Below are positions 1 through 6,974 of a DNA stretch of 64,000 nt, piece by piece (the first letter of the stretch is position 1; every line of letters starts with the position of its first letter). The position numbers were made by a program, and so were the translations under genes. The stretch comes from Pseudomonas sp. P5_109 (lineage in GTDB: Bacteria; Pseudomonadota; Gammaproteobacteria; Pseudomonadales; Pseudomonadaceae). Location of the stretch: assembly GCF_034009455.1 (NCBI RefSeq), contig NZ_CP125380.1, positions 2,803,501-2,867,500 of the forward strand, written 5' to 3'. The notes under the pieces are model-generated. The model saw only the letters and a program-made list of their open reading frames with translations. It had not been told where the DNA came from and ran no database searches.

Positions 1-795
1 CAGGCCAACCCGCTGGGCATCGGGCAGTTTCGCCAGGGGCGGATCCTCGGGCGTTACCACGACGCCACCGGGCATAACTTCAACCGCGCGTTCGACCAGT
101 CGGCAGCCATGGAGCGACCTTCGACCTGCGTCCAGCAATGGCAAAAGAAACTGGTGCAACTGGCCGCCCCGGCCGACGTGATGCTCGACCTGCACACCGA
201 TGACGAGGCCTTGCCGTACCTCTACGTGCACCGCAGTTTCCAGACCCGTGGCCGCGAACTGGCGGCGGCGATGAAGATGGACGTGGCGATCATCTGGGAT
301 GACGGCGGCGACGGCTCCTTCGAGGAAACCATCATCGCCCCGTGGCTGCGCGAAGGCGTCACCGAGCACCGTATGGCGGCGACCCTTGAGTTGCGCGGGC
401 AGGGCGATGTCAGTGATCGTTTCGCCGAGTCGGATGCCGAAGGGCTGTACAACTGGCTATGCAGCTGCGGCGTCATCGATGAGTCAGTGGCGCCTGCAGA
501 CTGGCCCGTCGAAGCCGTGGAAATGGGCCACATGGAAACCATCATCGCCCCGCAACCCGGCGTGCTGATCTTCGAAAAGGAGCTGGGGGATTTCGTCGAG
601 GAAGGCCAGCGCTTTGCGCGAATCCTCAGGACCCCGGGCGATCCATCCTCCGAAGTGGTGCTGCATGCCGAGCAAGCGGGGCGCCTGGTGACGCGCTATC
701 GCGATCGCCTGATCCCCCAGGGCATGGGCGTGGCGAAATTCACCGGCAGCCGGGTGTCGCGAAACTGGAGCGGCGGGTTGCTCGACCCGAACTAG
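1..795 (+). CDS. Succinylglutamate desuccinylase/aspartoacylase-family zinc hydrolase (3' part)
   Basis: This is the 3' part of a gene that begins before the window; 264 codons are visible in frame 1, ending at TAG 793-795. The family (AstE/aspartoacylase, M14-like zinc carboxypeptidase fold) removes acyl groups from N-acyl amino acids or related amides. Visible support is the HNFNR stretch at residues 25-29, which matches the substrate-binding NxNR segment, and DLHTDD near residue 65, which carries a metal-ligand histidine. The C-terminal part (about residues 145-260) is rich in beta strand and has the METIIAPQPGV/FEKELGDFVEEGQ pattern of the all-beta lobe seen in this family. The substrate cannot be told from the sequence. 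A tandem REP array follows directly, so no operon partner lies downstream. Confidence 0.85.
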   Translation, partial: QANPLGIGQFRQGRILGRYHDATGHNFNRAFDQSAAMERPSTCVQQWQKKLVQLAAPADVMLDLHTDDEALPYLYVHRSFQTRGRELAAAMKMDVAIIWDDGGDGSFEETIIAPWLREGVTEHRMAATLELRGQGDVSDRFAESDAEGLYNWLCSCGVIDESVAPADWPVEAVEMGHMETIIAPQPGVLIFEKELGDFVEEGQRFARILRTPGDPSSEVVLHAEQAGRLVTRYRDRLIPQGMGVAKFTGSRVSRNWSGGLLDPN

Positions 796-824
796 CAATC
801 CCCCAACATCAAACACACAAACCC

Positions 825-1970
825 TGTGGCGAGGGGGCTTGCCCCCGTTGGGTCGCGTAGCGGCCCCGCTTTTCTTCAGTCAAACAGTGCAATCAGGTTT
901 TGCGACGGCTTCGCCGCCGAGCGGGAGCAAGCTCCCTCGCCACAAGGGCGGTGTTAGCTCCAGAGTTAGCGTCTGCCAATGAATCAGTGCGATGTAAGTG
1001 TTGTTGCGCCAATTGAGCCTGCCGACATTTGTGGCGAGGGGGCTTGCCCCCGTTGGGCTGCGAAGCGGCCCCGCTTTTCTTCAGTCAAACAGTGCAATCA
1101 GGTTTTGCGACGGCTTCGCCGCCGAGCGGGAGCAAGCTCCCTCGCCACAAGGGCGGTGTTAGCTCCAGAGTTAGCGTCTGCCAATGAATCAGTGCGATGT
1201 AAGTGTTGTTGCGCCAATTGAGCCTGCCGACATTTGTGGCGAGGGAGCTTGCTCCCGCTGGGCTGCGAAGCGGCCCCGCTTTTCTTCAGTCAAACAGTGC
1301 AATCAGGTTTTGCGACGGCTTCGCCGCCGAGCGGGAGCAAGCTCCCTCGCCACAAGGGCGGTGTTAGCTCCAGAGTTAGCGTCTGCCAATGATTCAGTGC
1401 GATGTAAGTGTTGTTGCGCCAATTGAGCCTGCCGACATTTGTGGCGAGGGGGCTTGCCCCCGTTGGGCTGCGAAGCGGCCCCGCTTTTCTTCAGTCAAAC
1501 AGTGCAATCAGGTTTTGCGACGGCTTCACCGCCGAACGGGAGCAAGCTCCCTCGCCACAAGGGCGGTGTTAGCTCCAGAGTTAGCGTCTGCCAATGATTC
1601 AGTGCGATGTAAGTGTTGTTGCGCCAATTGAGCCTGCCGACATTTGTGGCGAGGGGGCTTGCCCCCGTTGGGCTGCGAAGCGGCCCCGCTTTTCTTCAGT
1701 CAAACAGTGCAATCAGGTTTTGCGACGGCTTCGCCGCCGAGCGGGAGCAAGCTCCCTCGCCACAAGGGCGGTGTTAGCTCCAGAGTTAGCGTCTGCCAAT
1801 GATTCAGTGCGATGTAAGTGTTGTTGCGCCAATTGAGCCTGCCGACATTTGTGGCGAGGGGGCTTGCCCCCGTTGGGCTGCGAAGCGGCCCCGCTTTTCT
1901 TCAGTCAAACGGTGCAATCAGGTTTTGCGACGGCTTCGCCGCCGAACGGGGGCAAGCCCCCTCGCCACAG
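825..1970. repeat. Tandem REP array, six units of 205 bp
   Basis: Near-identical units begin with TGTGGCGAGGG at 825, 1030, 1235, 1440, 1645 and 1850, a strict 205-bp period; the last unit is cut short at about 1970. Each unit is a long imperfect palindrome: a left arm (TGTGGCGAGGGGGCTTGC) and a right arm (GCAAGCTCCCTCGCCACA) enclosing an inner GCGAAGCGGCCCCGC...GCGACGGCTTCGCCGC pair. A unique spacer containing GTTAGCGTCTGCCAATGA follows each unit. Units differ by a handful of substitutions, so the array grew recently by unequal recombination or slippage. The 80-codon open frames inside every unit are by-products of the repeat, not genes. Confidence 0.95.
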
Positions 1971-1997
1971 GGTCAGCGTTTGCCACAGAATCAGTGA

Positions 1998-2342
1998 TTA
2001 TTCACGCGGATCAATCTGATCCAACACCCGATTCGCCGTGATCTCCGCCAACATCACACTGTTGGAAATCCCCAGCAGGGCATTGCGCGATCCGCCGTCC
2101 AGATGATCCACCAACTGATGCACCATCACATCGACCGAGGCCAGCGTCTCGACCAGATACACCATCAGGGTTTCGGTATCGACCTTGGGGTCGACGGTAA
2201 ACAGGGAGCCAGGTGTGCGTGGTGTGGCTTTGATATCTGCGGCCGAAGGGAAGGCGAGGGCAGCCTCGTCGAGATGTTTTGAATCGGGTTCATACGGGGA
2301 TGCCGGATCGGCGTCCGGCGGGTTGGGGGTGACCTTGAACAT
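1998..2342 (-). CDS. DUF6124-like small protein
   Basis: A 114-residue protein if translation starts at the ATG at 2342 (MFKVTPNPPDADP); a longer frame to 2387 runs into the structured leader and is unlikely. The opening MFKVTPNPP and the C-terminal helix region with VxxxLASVDVMVHQL followed by MLAEITANRVLDQ are features I associate with a family of small Pseudomonas proteins annotated DUF6124/DUF3077, of unknown function. It has no signal peptide and no membrane segment, and looks like an acidic, helical cytosolic protein. The mRNA leader contains a C4-like fold (2394-2471) with complementary flanking segments, so expression may be controlled through RNA pairing. The family assignment is from memory of the pattern; the coding call is firm. 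Confidence 0.8.
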   Translation of the reverse strand: MFKVTPNPPDADPASPYEPDSKHLDEAALAFPSAADIKATPRTPGSLFTVDPKVDTETLMVYLVETLASVDVMVHQLVDHLDGGSRNALLGISNSVMLAEITANRVLDQIDPRE

Positions 2343-2393
2343 GGCAACTCTCCGTCTACGAGTTAAAGCTGCACCATTCGGTTCCAAGCGAAG

Positions 2394-2471
2394 GGTGGCA
2401 GCTGTACGCAGGTTGGAACCCGGGAAACGGAAACCCGGCAGACCCTAAGGTCTCCCACGCACAGCCGCCAT
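2394..2471 (-). ncRNA. C4-like structured RNA in the leader of the DUF6124-like gene
   Basis: On the minus strand the segment starts GGCGGCTGTGCGTG and ends TGCGTACAGCTGCC; these ends pair over about 14 bp with G-U wobbles. Inside sit a hairpin GAGACC-TTA-GGTCT and a second arm around GGGTTTCCGTTTCCCGGGTT. The loop-side sequence GGTTCCAACC (2420-2411) is complementary to GCTTGGAACC, present both upstream (2549-2540) and downstream (2389-2380) in the same transcript. This design resembles the phage P1/P4 C4 antisense RNA family, for which Pseudomonas homologues are known. The fold is read by eye; assignment to the C4 family is inference. Confidence 0.55.
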
Positions 2472-2726
2472 AACGAAGCACACACTCAAAGGTGTGCAGC
2501 ATGGGTTATGAAGGGCATCATGCGCCGTTTATTCATCAGGGTTCCAAGCCTGGTCGCTGAATTGGCAACGACGCGGAAACGATAAAACCAGGCCCCTGGG
2601 CGCACAAGCCGGCGGATTCTGGCGTAACCGTAGGCAACGACGCAAGGTCTTGTAGCCCCCCGGAAATACCCTACAACCTTTTTAAACAAGAGCTCTTTCG
2701 GACATCAACAACCGAGTAACGCCTTT
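2472..2726. other. Leader/intergenic region upstream of the DUF6124-like gene
   Basis: No convincing protein gene. A 67-codon minus-strand frame (2689-2486) opens with TTG, lacks a clear ribosome binding site and ends just before the C4-like RNA; it could be a leader peptide but is more likely incidental to the conserved leader. The segment holds the upstream GCTTGGAACC pairing site (2549-2540) and a small hairpin CACAC-TCAAAG-GTGTG near 2482-2497. Confidence 0.4.
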
Positions 2727-2806
2727 CGTGTATCGCCGTGTATCAGGGCGCTGCATCCGCATACAGCCATACAAAACCATCACTTCACGGATACAGCCCG
2801 GATACA
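2727..2806. promoter_or_regulatory. Cluster of paired GTGTATC / GGATACA motifs (candidate operator)
   Basis: CGTGTATC occurs at 2727-2734 and again at 2737-2744 (10-bp period). The inverse motif GGATACA occurs at 2789-2795 and 2799-2805 (also 10-bp period), with related ATACA copies at 2761 and 2769 between them. Two tandem pairs therefore face each other across about 45 bp, upstream of the EGKCG-repeat protein gene. Helically phased repeats of this kind are typical of activator or response-regulator sites. No regulator can be named. Confidence 0.4.
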
Positions 2807-2926
2807 CCACTGGGGCCAAATAGACCTGTCAAAGCGAGATGCACAACGCACCTCGCCACCAGGTTCATCACCCCTTGTGGTACGACCAATAGTGGTCCAG
2901 CCACGCCATTGATCCGGAGTATCAAC

Positions 2927-3385
2927 ATGTCTCGTATCCAGTCGAACAAAACCCGTATTGGCCTGCTCGCAGTTGCACTGGTCGGCGGTATCAACTTCGC
3001 CTCCACCGCGTTCTCCGCCGAAGCCTTGCCGCAAGGCTACCAACTGGCCGCCGCAGAAAAGACCAGCGAAGGCAAATGTGGCGAAGGCAAATGCGGCGCC
3101 GAAGCCAGCGCCCAGAAGACCCAGGCCGAAGGCAAGTGCGGTGAAGGCAAATGCGGCGATGCGTCTTTCGCACGCACCGACGCCGACCACGACGGCCGCG
3201 TTTCGCTCAAGGAACTGCTGGCCGTGGCCCCCAAGGGCACAGAGGAATTCAAGGCGATGGACACCAACGGCGACGGCTTCCTGTCGGAAGGTGAGGTGTA
3301 CAAGTTCCGCACCAACCAGTTCACCTCCAACGGCAAGAAAGTACCGACTGAGCTGTTCACCAAGTTGAGCCAGGCTAAAGACTGA
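2927..3385 (+). CDS. Exported EGKCG-repeat EF-hand protein, HvfA-like
   Basis: A 152-residue protein starting at ATG 2927 (MSRIQSNK); the frame extends upstream to 2738, but only this start gives a proper signal peptide (hydrophobic core at residues 11-28, likely cleavage after AFSA at 31). Residues 48-57 and 68-77 each carry a doubled EGKCG motif, four copies in all. Two EF-hand loops follow at residues 85-96 (DADHDGRVSLKE) and 112-123 (DTNGDGFLSEGE), with the Dx[DN]xDG calcium-ligand pattern. EGKCG repeats are the hallmark of HvfA-type ribosomal peptides whose cysteines are converted to copper-binding groups by an HvfB/HvfC pair. No such enzymes are encoded in this window, so the protein may be unmodified or modified in trans. 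A strong terminator follows. Confidence 0.8.
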   Translation: MSRIQSNKTRIGLLAVALVGGINFASTAFSAEALPQGYQLAAAEKTSEGKCGEGKCGAEASAQKTQAEGKCGEGKCGDASFARTDADHDGRVSLKELLAVAPKGTEEFKAMDTNGDGFLSEGEVYKFRTNQFTSNGKKVPTELFTKLSQAKD

Positions 3386-3397
3386 TCGGCCTTAACG

Positions 3398-3438
3398 AAA
3401 AAACCCCTTCCTGTGCTGTCGCGCAGGAAGGGGTTTTT
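3398..3438 (+). terminator. Rho-independent terminator
   Basis: A strong stem, AAACCCCTTCCTG paired with CAGGAAGGGGTTT around a short GC-rich loop, ends in a T run and lies 13 bp after the stop codon of the EGKCG-repeat gene. Because the left arm begins with an A run, it can also terminate transcripts from the other strand. Confidence 0.9.
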
Positions 3439-3549
3439 GCGTGGGCATTACCGGTTTGGTTGTCAGGTGCGGAATTGCCCTGCACTTGACCACCGGTTGC
3501 ATCGGATTTGATCAGCTGGCTTTGTAACCGTGACCGGCAGAGAACGGCC

Positions 3550-5158
3550 GATTCTGTTGAAAAAGTAGCTCCCCTGTCTGGCCTGCGGCAAAATCTCTGC
3601 ATTGGCCAGCAGGGAAGCACGCAGCATGATGGGACAGTTATCGAGTGGGCAGGAACGGCTGTTTTACTCGTTCAACCTTGAAGACCACATCCCCGCCAAT
3701 CACCTTCTGCGTAGCATTGATCGGTGTCTCGATCTGAGCGACTTGCGCCATTACCTCGCCGATTTTTACAGCCCAATTGGGCGTCCGTCGATTGACCCTG
3801 AGTTGATGATCCGCATGCTGATCGTGGGCTATTGCTACGGCATTCGCTCAGAGCGTCGGCTGTGCGAAGAAGCCCATTTGAACCTGGCGTATCGCTGGTT
3901 CTGCCGGTTAAGCCTTGAAGATGAAGTCCCCAATCACTCGACCTTTTCCAAAAATAGGCACGGCCGTTTTCGGGACAGCGATTTGTTTCGCTGGCTGTTC
4001 AACGAAGTGCTGCGTCGTTGCATGGACGCCGGCCTGGTCAAGGGCGAAGGCTTTGCCGTGGACGCCAGCATCATCAAAGCGGATGCCAGCCGGCAGCGCG
4101 GTGTACCGGGTGATGAACCGGTCAACTGGAACGATCCGGCCCTGAGCACCCGCGCCGTGCGTGAGTATCTTGAGGCACTCGATGAAGAGGCTCTGGCCGA
4201 AACGCTACCGAAGCGCCTATCGCTGACTGATCCTCAAGCCCGCTGGACCGCAGCTCCAGGTGGCCCAGCGTTCTACGCTTATTCCACGAATTATCTGATC
4301 GATACCGAGCACGGCGTGATCATGGACGTGGAACCCACACCGGCTCATCGAACCGCAGAAGTCGAGAGCACCAAGACGATGATCGAACGGGTCGAAGCGC
4401 AGTTCGACATCAAGCCGGAGCGCCTTATTGGCGACACCGCTTACGGCACCGCGCCGATGCTGGCCTGGATGGTGGAGGAAAAAGACATCGAGCCGCATGT
4501 GCCGGTGTGGGACAAAACCGAGCGCAAGAACAACAGTTTTTCGAGCAACGATTTCCACTGGAATGAAGAGGCTGAGGAATACCGCTGCCCGGCCGGAAAC
4601 CCATTGCGCAGCGAATGGCGAGCCTTCAAAAATGAGCGTTCACACGTCACCAAAGCCAACACCATTATCTTCCGATCCCGGCAGACCGACTGCGTTGCCT
4701 GTCTGATGAAAGCCAAGTGCTGCCCGAACACTGCGTGCCGCAAGATCGCCCGCAGCGTCCATGAAGCCGCGCGCGATGTGGCTCGGCGAATCGCAGCGAC
4801 ACCTGGGTACGTGCGCTCTCGCCACGAACGTAAGAAGGTCGAAATGTTGTTTGCCCACCTCAAGCGCATCCTGAAATTGGATCGCCTGCGACTACGTGGC
4901 ATGAGTGGCGCGACTGATGAATTCACGCTGGCCGCTGCGGTGCAGAACCTGCGACGGCTGGCCAAATTTACATCTCAAGGGCCACCTGCCACGGGATAGG
5001 TGCGCCTGCACGAAGCAAAAAACCTCAAATTAACCCAATAACAGAGCAGCAAAGGTCAACGAAGAGCCGAGAAACCACTCGATGTGGTGAGTAGGTTCTC
5101 CGATGGTGGTCGTGCCTTAGTTCAGGCCAGCTGAAAATCCGACTTTTTCAACAGAATC
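3550..5158 (+). mobile_element. Complete IS1182-family insertion sequence
   Basis: The terminal inverted repeats are GATTCTGTTGAAAAAGT (3550-3566) and its exact complement (5142-5158), giving a 1609-bp element with one transposase gene. GGCC flanks both ends (3546-3549 and 5159-5162). Uninterrupted copies of the host repeat elsewhere (5891-5914 and about 50494-50513) read ...AACGGCCAAA... with a single GGCC, so GGCC is best read as a 4-bp target duplication. The element appears intact and possibly active. The same ends bound a small non-autonomous element at 59726-59912. Confidence 0.9.
3626..4999 (+). CDS. IS1182-family transposase
   Basis: A 457-residue DDE transposase. The start is set at ATG 3626 (MMGQLSSGQERLFYSF), close inside the left inverted repeat; the frame extends eight codons further but without a better start. 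The N-terminal third has the family segment beginning FSFNLEDHIPxNHLLR-type sequence and a helical DNA-binding part. The first catalytic Asp is in FAVDASIIKAD, the second in RLIGDTAYGTA, and the Glu lies in the C-terminal ERKKVEMLFAHLKR segment, with a Cys-rich zinc-like insertion (CPAGNPL...CVACLMKAKCC) between. The frame is intact, without frameshift, so the element could be autonomous. Confidence 0.92.
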   Translation: MMGQLSSGQERLFYSFNLEDHIPANHLLRSIDRCLDLSDLRHYLADFYSPIGRPSIDPELMIRMLIVGYCYGIRSERRLCEEAHLNLAYRWFCRLSLEDEVPNHSTFSKNRHGRFRDSDLFRWLFNEVLRRCMDAGLVKGEGFAVDASIIKADASRQRGVPGDEPVNWNDPALSTRAVREYLEALDEEALAETLPKRLSLTDPQARWTAAPGGPAFYAYSTNYLIDTEHGVIMDVEPTPAHRTAEVESTKTMIERVEAQFDIKPERLIGDTAYGTAPMLAWMVEEKDIEPHVPVWDKTERKNNSFSSNDFHWNEEAEEYRCPAGNPLRSEWRAFKNERSHVTKANTIIFRSRQTDCVACLMKAKCCPNTACRKIARSVHEAARDVARRIAATPGYVRSRHERKKVEMLFAHLKRILKLDRLRLRGMSGATDEFTLAAAVQNLRRLAKFTSQGPPATG

Positions 5159-5214
5159 GGCCAAAAGCTGACGGTGGCTACAGGCAGAAATCGACCCATA
5201 GCGGACTCTGACCA
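5159..5214. repeat. Right half of a dispersed repeat interrupted by the IS
   Basis: GGCCAAAAGCTGACGGTGG and the following CAGGCAGAAATCGACCCATAG continue the sequence seen left of the IS (TTGCATCGGATTTGATCAG...GGCAGAGAACGGCC, about 3480-3549). Related uninterrupted copies lie near 5891-5914 and 50395-50525, and part of the module occurs near 61108-61200. Confidence 0.6.
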
Positions 5215-5284
5215 GCATTTGGTTAAGGGGGGGCTTTAGCCCGTCCCATTGAGCGAAGTGAACGATTTGAACCAGTTGTTATGC
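5215..5284 (-). other. attC-like recombination site with degenerate R' box
   Basis: Read on the minus strand from the end of the GNAT gene: R'' box GCATAAC (5284-5278), then L'' GGTTCAA with the usual unpaired base, a hairpin body containing TTCACTTCGCTCAATGGG, then L' CTTAACC and finally AAATGC where GTTATGC would be expected. The L''/L' pairing with one bulged base is characteristic of attC sites. The terminal core is degenerate, suggesting insertion at a secondary site or decay. Confidence 0.6.
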
Positions 5285-5737
5285 ATGTTTTACTAGCCGT
5301 TTCTTTAAATGATACAGGTTAGTCCCAATTGGGCGATCCTCAAGAACACCATAAATCTCATATCCATGCCGCTCATAGAACTTTTTAGCATCAACGGTTT
5401 TTAAGAATGCAACTACTGCTCCATTGTTGGCACCAATCGCTTCTGCTTTTTCCAAAAGCATAGATCCTACTTTTTTACCGCGATGAGATTCCTTAACCCA
5501 AAAGGTGTCAATTTCTAAGCCATCCCAGTAACAATTACAGCTTATTGCACCGATGTAGTCGCCTACTTCATCGTGTGCAACCACCATAAATATTTTATCT
5601 TCCGATTCTGGTGGCAGATTTGGATATTGAATTCGAAGATATTCTGAAAACCTATTATTCAGAACTGCTTTATCCTTTTCTGTTGGAGAACCCAATACAT
5701 CAATCTTGATTTCCATTTTATTGCTCCTTAAATTCAA
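5279..5737 (-). CDS. GNAT-family N-acetyltransferase in a gene-cassette-like setting
   Basis: A 152-residue GNAT protein starting at 5737 (an internal ATG at residue 8, MEIKIDV, is an alternative). The acetyl-CoA pyrophosphate-binding motif appears as ESHRGKKVGSMLLEKAE, and the C-terminal FYERHGYEIYG is the usual beta5-alpha4 region of GNAT enzymes. Base composition is clearly more AT-rich than neighbouring genes. The stop codon overlaps the R'' core of an attC-like site, and a GTTATGC core lies just upstream of the gene (minus strand 5768-5762). This is the arrangement of a mobile integron cassette. The acetylated substrate is unknown; cassette GNATs include antibiotic and small-molecule acetyltransferases. 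No integrase is present in the window. Confidence 0.85.
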   Translation of the reverse strand: MNLRSNKMEIKIDVLGSPTEKDKAVLNNRFSEYLRIQYPNLPPESEDKIFMVVAHDEVGDYIGAISCNCYWDGLEIDTFWVKESHRGKKVGSMLLEKAEAIGANNGAVVAFLKTVDAKKFYERHGYEIYGVLEDRPIGTNLYHLKKRLVKHA

Positions 5738-5761
5738 CTTTTAGATGCCGAACGGCTTTTG

Positions 5762-5768
5762 GCATAAC
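5762..5768 (-). other. Integron-type core site GTTATGC at the 5' edge of the GNAT cassette
   Basis: GTTATGC on the minus strand lies 25-31 bp before the GNAT start and is complementary to the GCATAAC R'' box at the other end of the gene, as expected for the two ends of one integrated cassette. Confidence 0.5.
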
Positions 5769-6179
5769 ATCCCATGTTCATGCGTAATCCATTGAGCAAT
5801 CAAAAAATCGACATTGTAAACGCGACATCAAGAAAGGTGAAAGCGACATATTACTTAGCACATGACTGACGTGTTAGCTGCGTGTCCATGGTCTGCTTTT
5901 GGCCGTTTTCTGCCTCTCGCCAAAGGCAGTACTCGACCAGTGCCAGACCTTGAGATCGTGCCGCAGATCTGCAAGAACGGACTATGCTCTGGGGGCATCA
6001 ATGTCAGTTGGGCTGGGGGCTGTCTCTGCGGTATGTCGGTGCAGCAGATCCAGTTCACAACGGCAATCAATCTCCGGTGAGTCCTACAACGCCTGCATTC
6101 AAGCCATGAAGAGAAACATGACTTGGCGTTTCTGTTTTTCAGTTGACTGAGCGCGACTAAATCGTGGAGTGAACCCACC
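5769..6179. other. Intergenic region, no gene supported
   Basis: Frames here are unconvincing on both strands. The only recognisable feature is CTGCTTTTGGCCGTTTTCTGCC at 5893-5914, a reverse copy of the dispersed repeat that the upstream IS interrupts. The region probably includes the promoter of the lipoprotein gene at 6180. Confidence 0.5.
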
Positions 6180-6857
6180 ATGTCCTTGGACCATAAACTG
6201 TTTGTTGGCGTCGCACTGACATACCTGCTACTCGGCGGTTGCACCTCCCAAGTCACTGAACGCGAGCAATATTCGGGCTTCCTGTCCAGTTACAACAACC
6301 TGCAAGAAGTGACCACCGCCACGGGTGAGAAGGCAATGCGCTGGGTGAGCCCGTCGTGGAACCCGAATGCGTATGACACCATAGCGTTCAGAACGCTGGA
6401 GTTTTATCCCTCGCCCAAACCCAATGAGCAGGTCAATCAACAGACGCTGGCCGACTTGCAGGACTTCATGTCCAGAAAGGCCAAAATCGTGCTGGGACAG
6501 AAATACCAGAGGGTGTCTAACGCCGCCGCCGCACCGGCCAGGTCACGCCCCCTGATTCTGCGGGCGGCAATCACTGGCGTCAGCGCTTCGAACGAAGGTA
6601 TGAAGTGGTATGAAGTGATGCCGATTGCGGCCGTTGTCGGAGCGACACAGGCAGCTACCGGTCACAGGGATCAAGACACTAATCTATTTGTTGAAGCCGA
6701 GTTCATAGACGCAAGAACCAATCAAACAATGGTCAAAGTGGTGCGTAAGGTATTCGGCAACCAGCTAGAGAACGAAAGTCAGAAAATCACCACCAAGGAC
6801 TTTAAAGACGCTATTGAAAAACTGAATACCGATCTCTGGACGTTCATCCACAGCTGA
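6180..6857 (+). CDS. DUF3313-type outer-membrane lipoprotein
   Basis: A 225-residue protein starting at ATG 6180. A short positively charged N-terminus and hydrophobic stretch end in the lipobox LGGC, with Cys21 as the lipidated residue, so the mature protein is membrane anchored; residues +2/+3 (Thr, Ser) favour the outer membrane. The body has the pattern of the DUF3313 lipoproteins: FSGFL-like opening (YSGFLSSYNNLQ), a W-rich early segment, then LRAAITGV...VEAEFIDARTNQTMVKVVRK, which looks like a beta-sheet domain. Function is unknown for the family. It stands alone, downstream of the cassette region and facing a minus-strand ABC operon. The family name is recalled from pattern, not searched. 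Confidence 0.75.
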   Translation: MSLDHKLFVGVALTYLLLGGCTSQVTEREQYSGFLSSYNNLQEVTTATGEKAMRWVSPSWNPNAYDTIAFRTLEFYPSPKPNEQVNQQTLADLQDFMSRKAKIVLGQKYQRVSNAAAAPARSRPLILRAAITGVSASNEGMKWYEVMPIAAVVGATQAATGHRDQDTNLFVEAEFIDARTNQTMVKVVRKVFGNQLENESQKITTKDFKDAIEKLNTDLWTFIHS

Positions 6858-6974
6858 CCGCTAATGAACTTTCAGTTTCTCTCTCCTCTTGCGTCCTGTC
6901 AGCCGATGCGCGCCCCTGTATATGTTAAGGCGGCGATCCGACTTGCCCGCGATCACGACGACACACTGGCCGCT

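Noticed and set aside
825..1970. Possible CRISPR array
   Set aside because: The repeat unit is 205 bp and includes the spacers, which are the same in every unit; no cas genes are present.
979..2041. Five consecutive 80-codon frames of nearly the same sequence
   Set aside because: They are produced by the 205-bp REP repeat; they overlap palindromes, have no ribosome binding sites and end in the next unit.
2486..2689. 67-codon minus-strand frame upstream of the DUF6124-like gene
   Set aside because: It starts with TTG without a ribosome site and overlaps the conserved RNA leader; kept only as a possible leader peptide.
3545..5162. IS1182-type element as part of a larger composite transposon with the MITE
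   Set aside because: The two lie 55 kb apart with ordinary chromosomal genes between, each with its own GGCC duplication.
5855..6256. 133-codon minus-strand frame in the region before the lipoprotein gene
   Set aside because: It overlaps the lipoprotein start, contains part of the dispersed repeat and shows no protein-like pattern.
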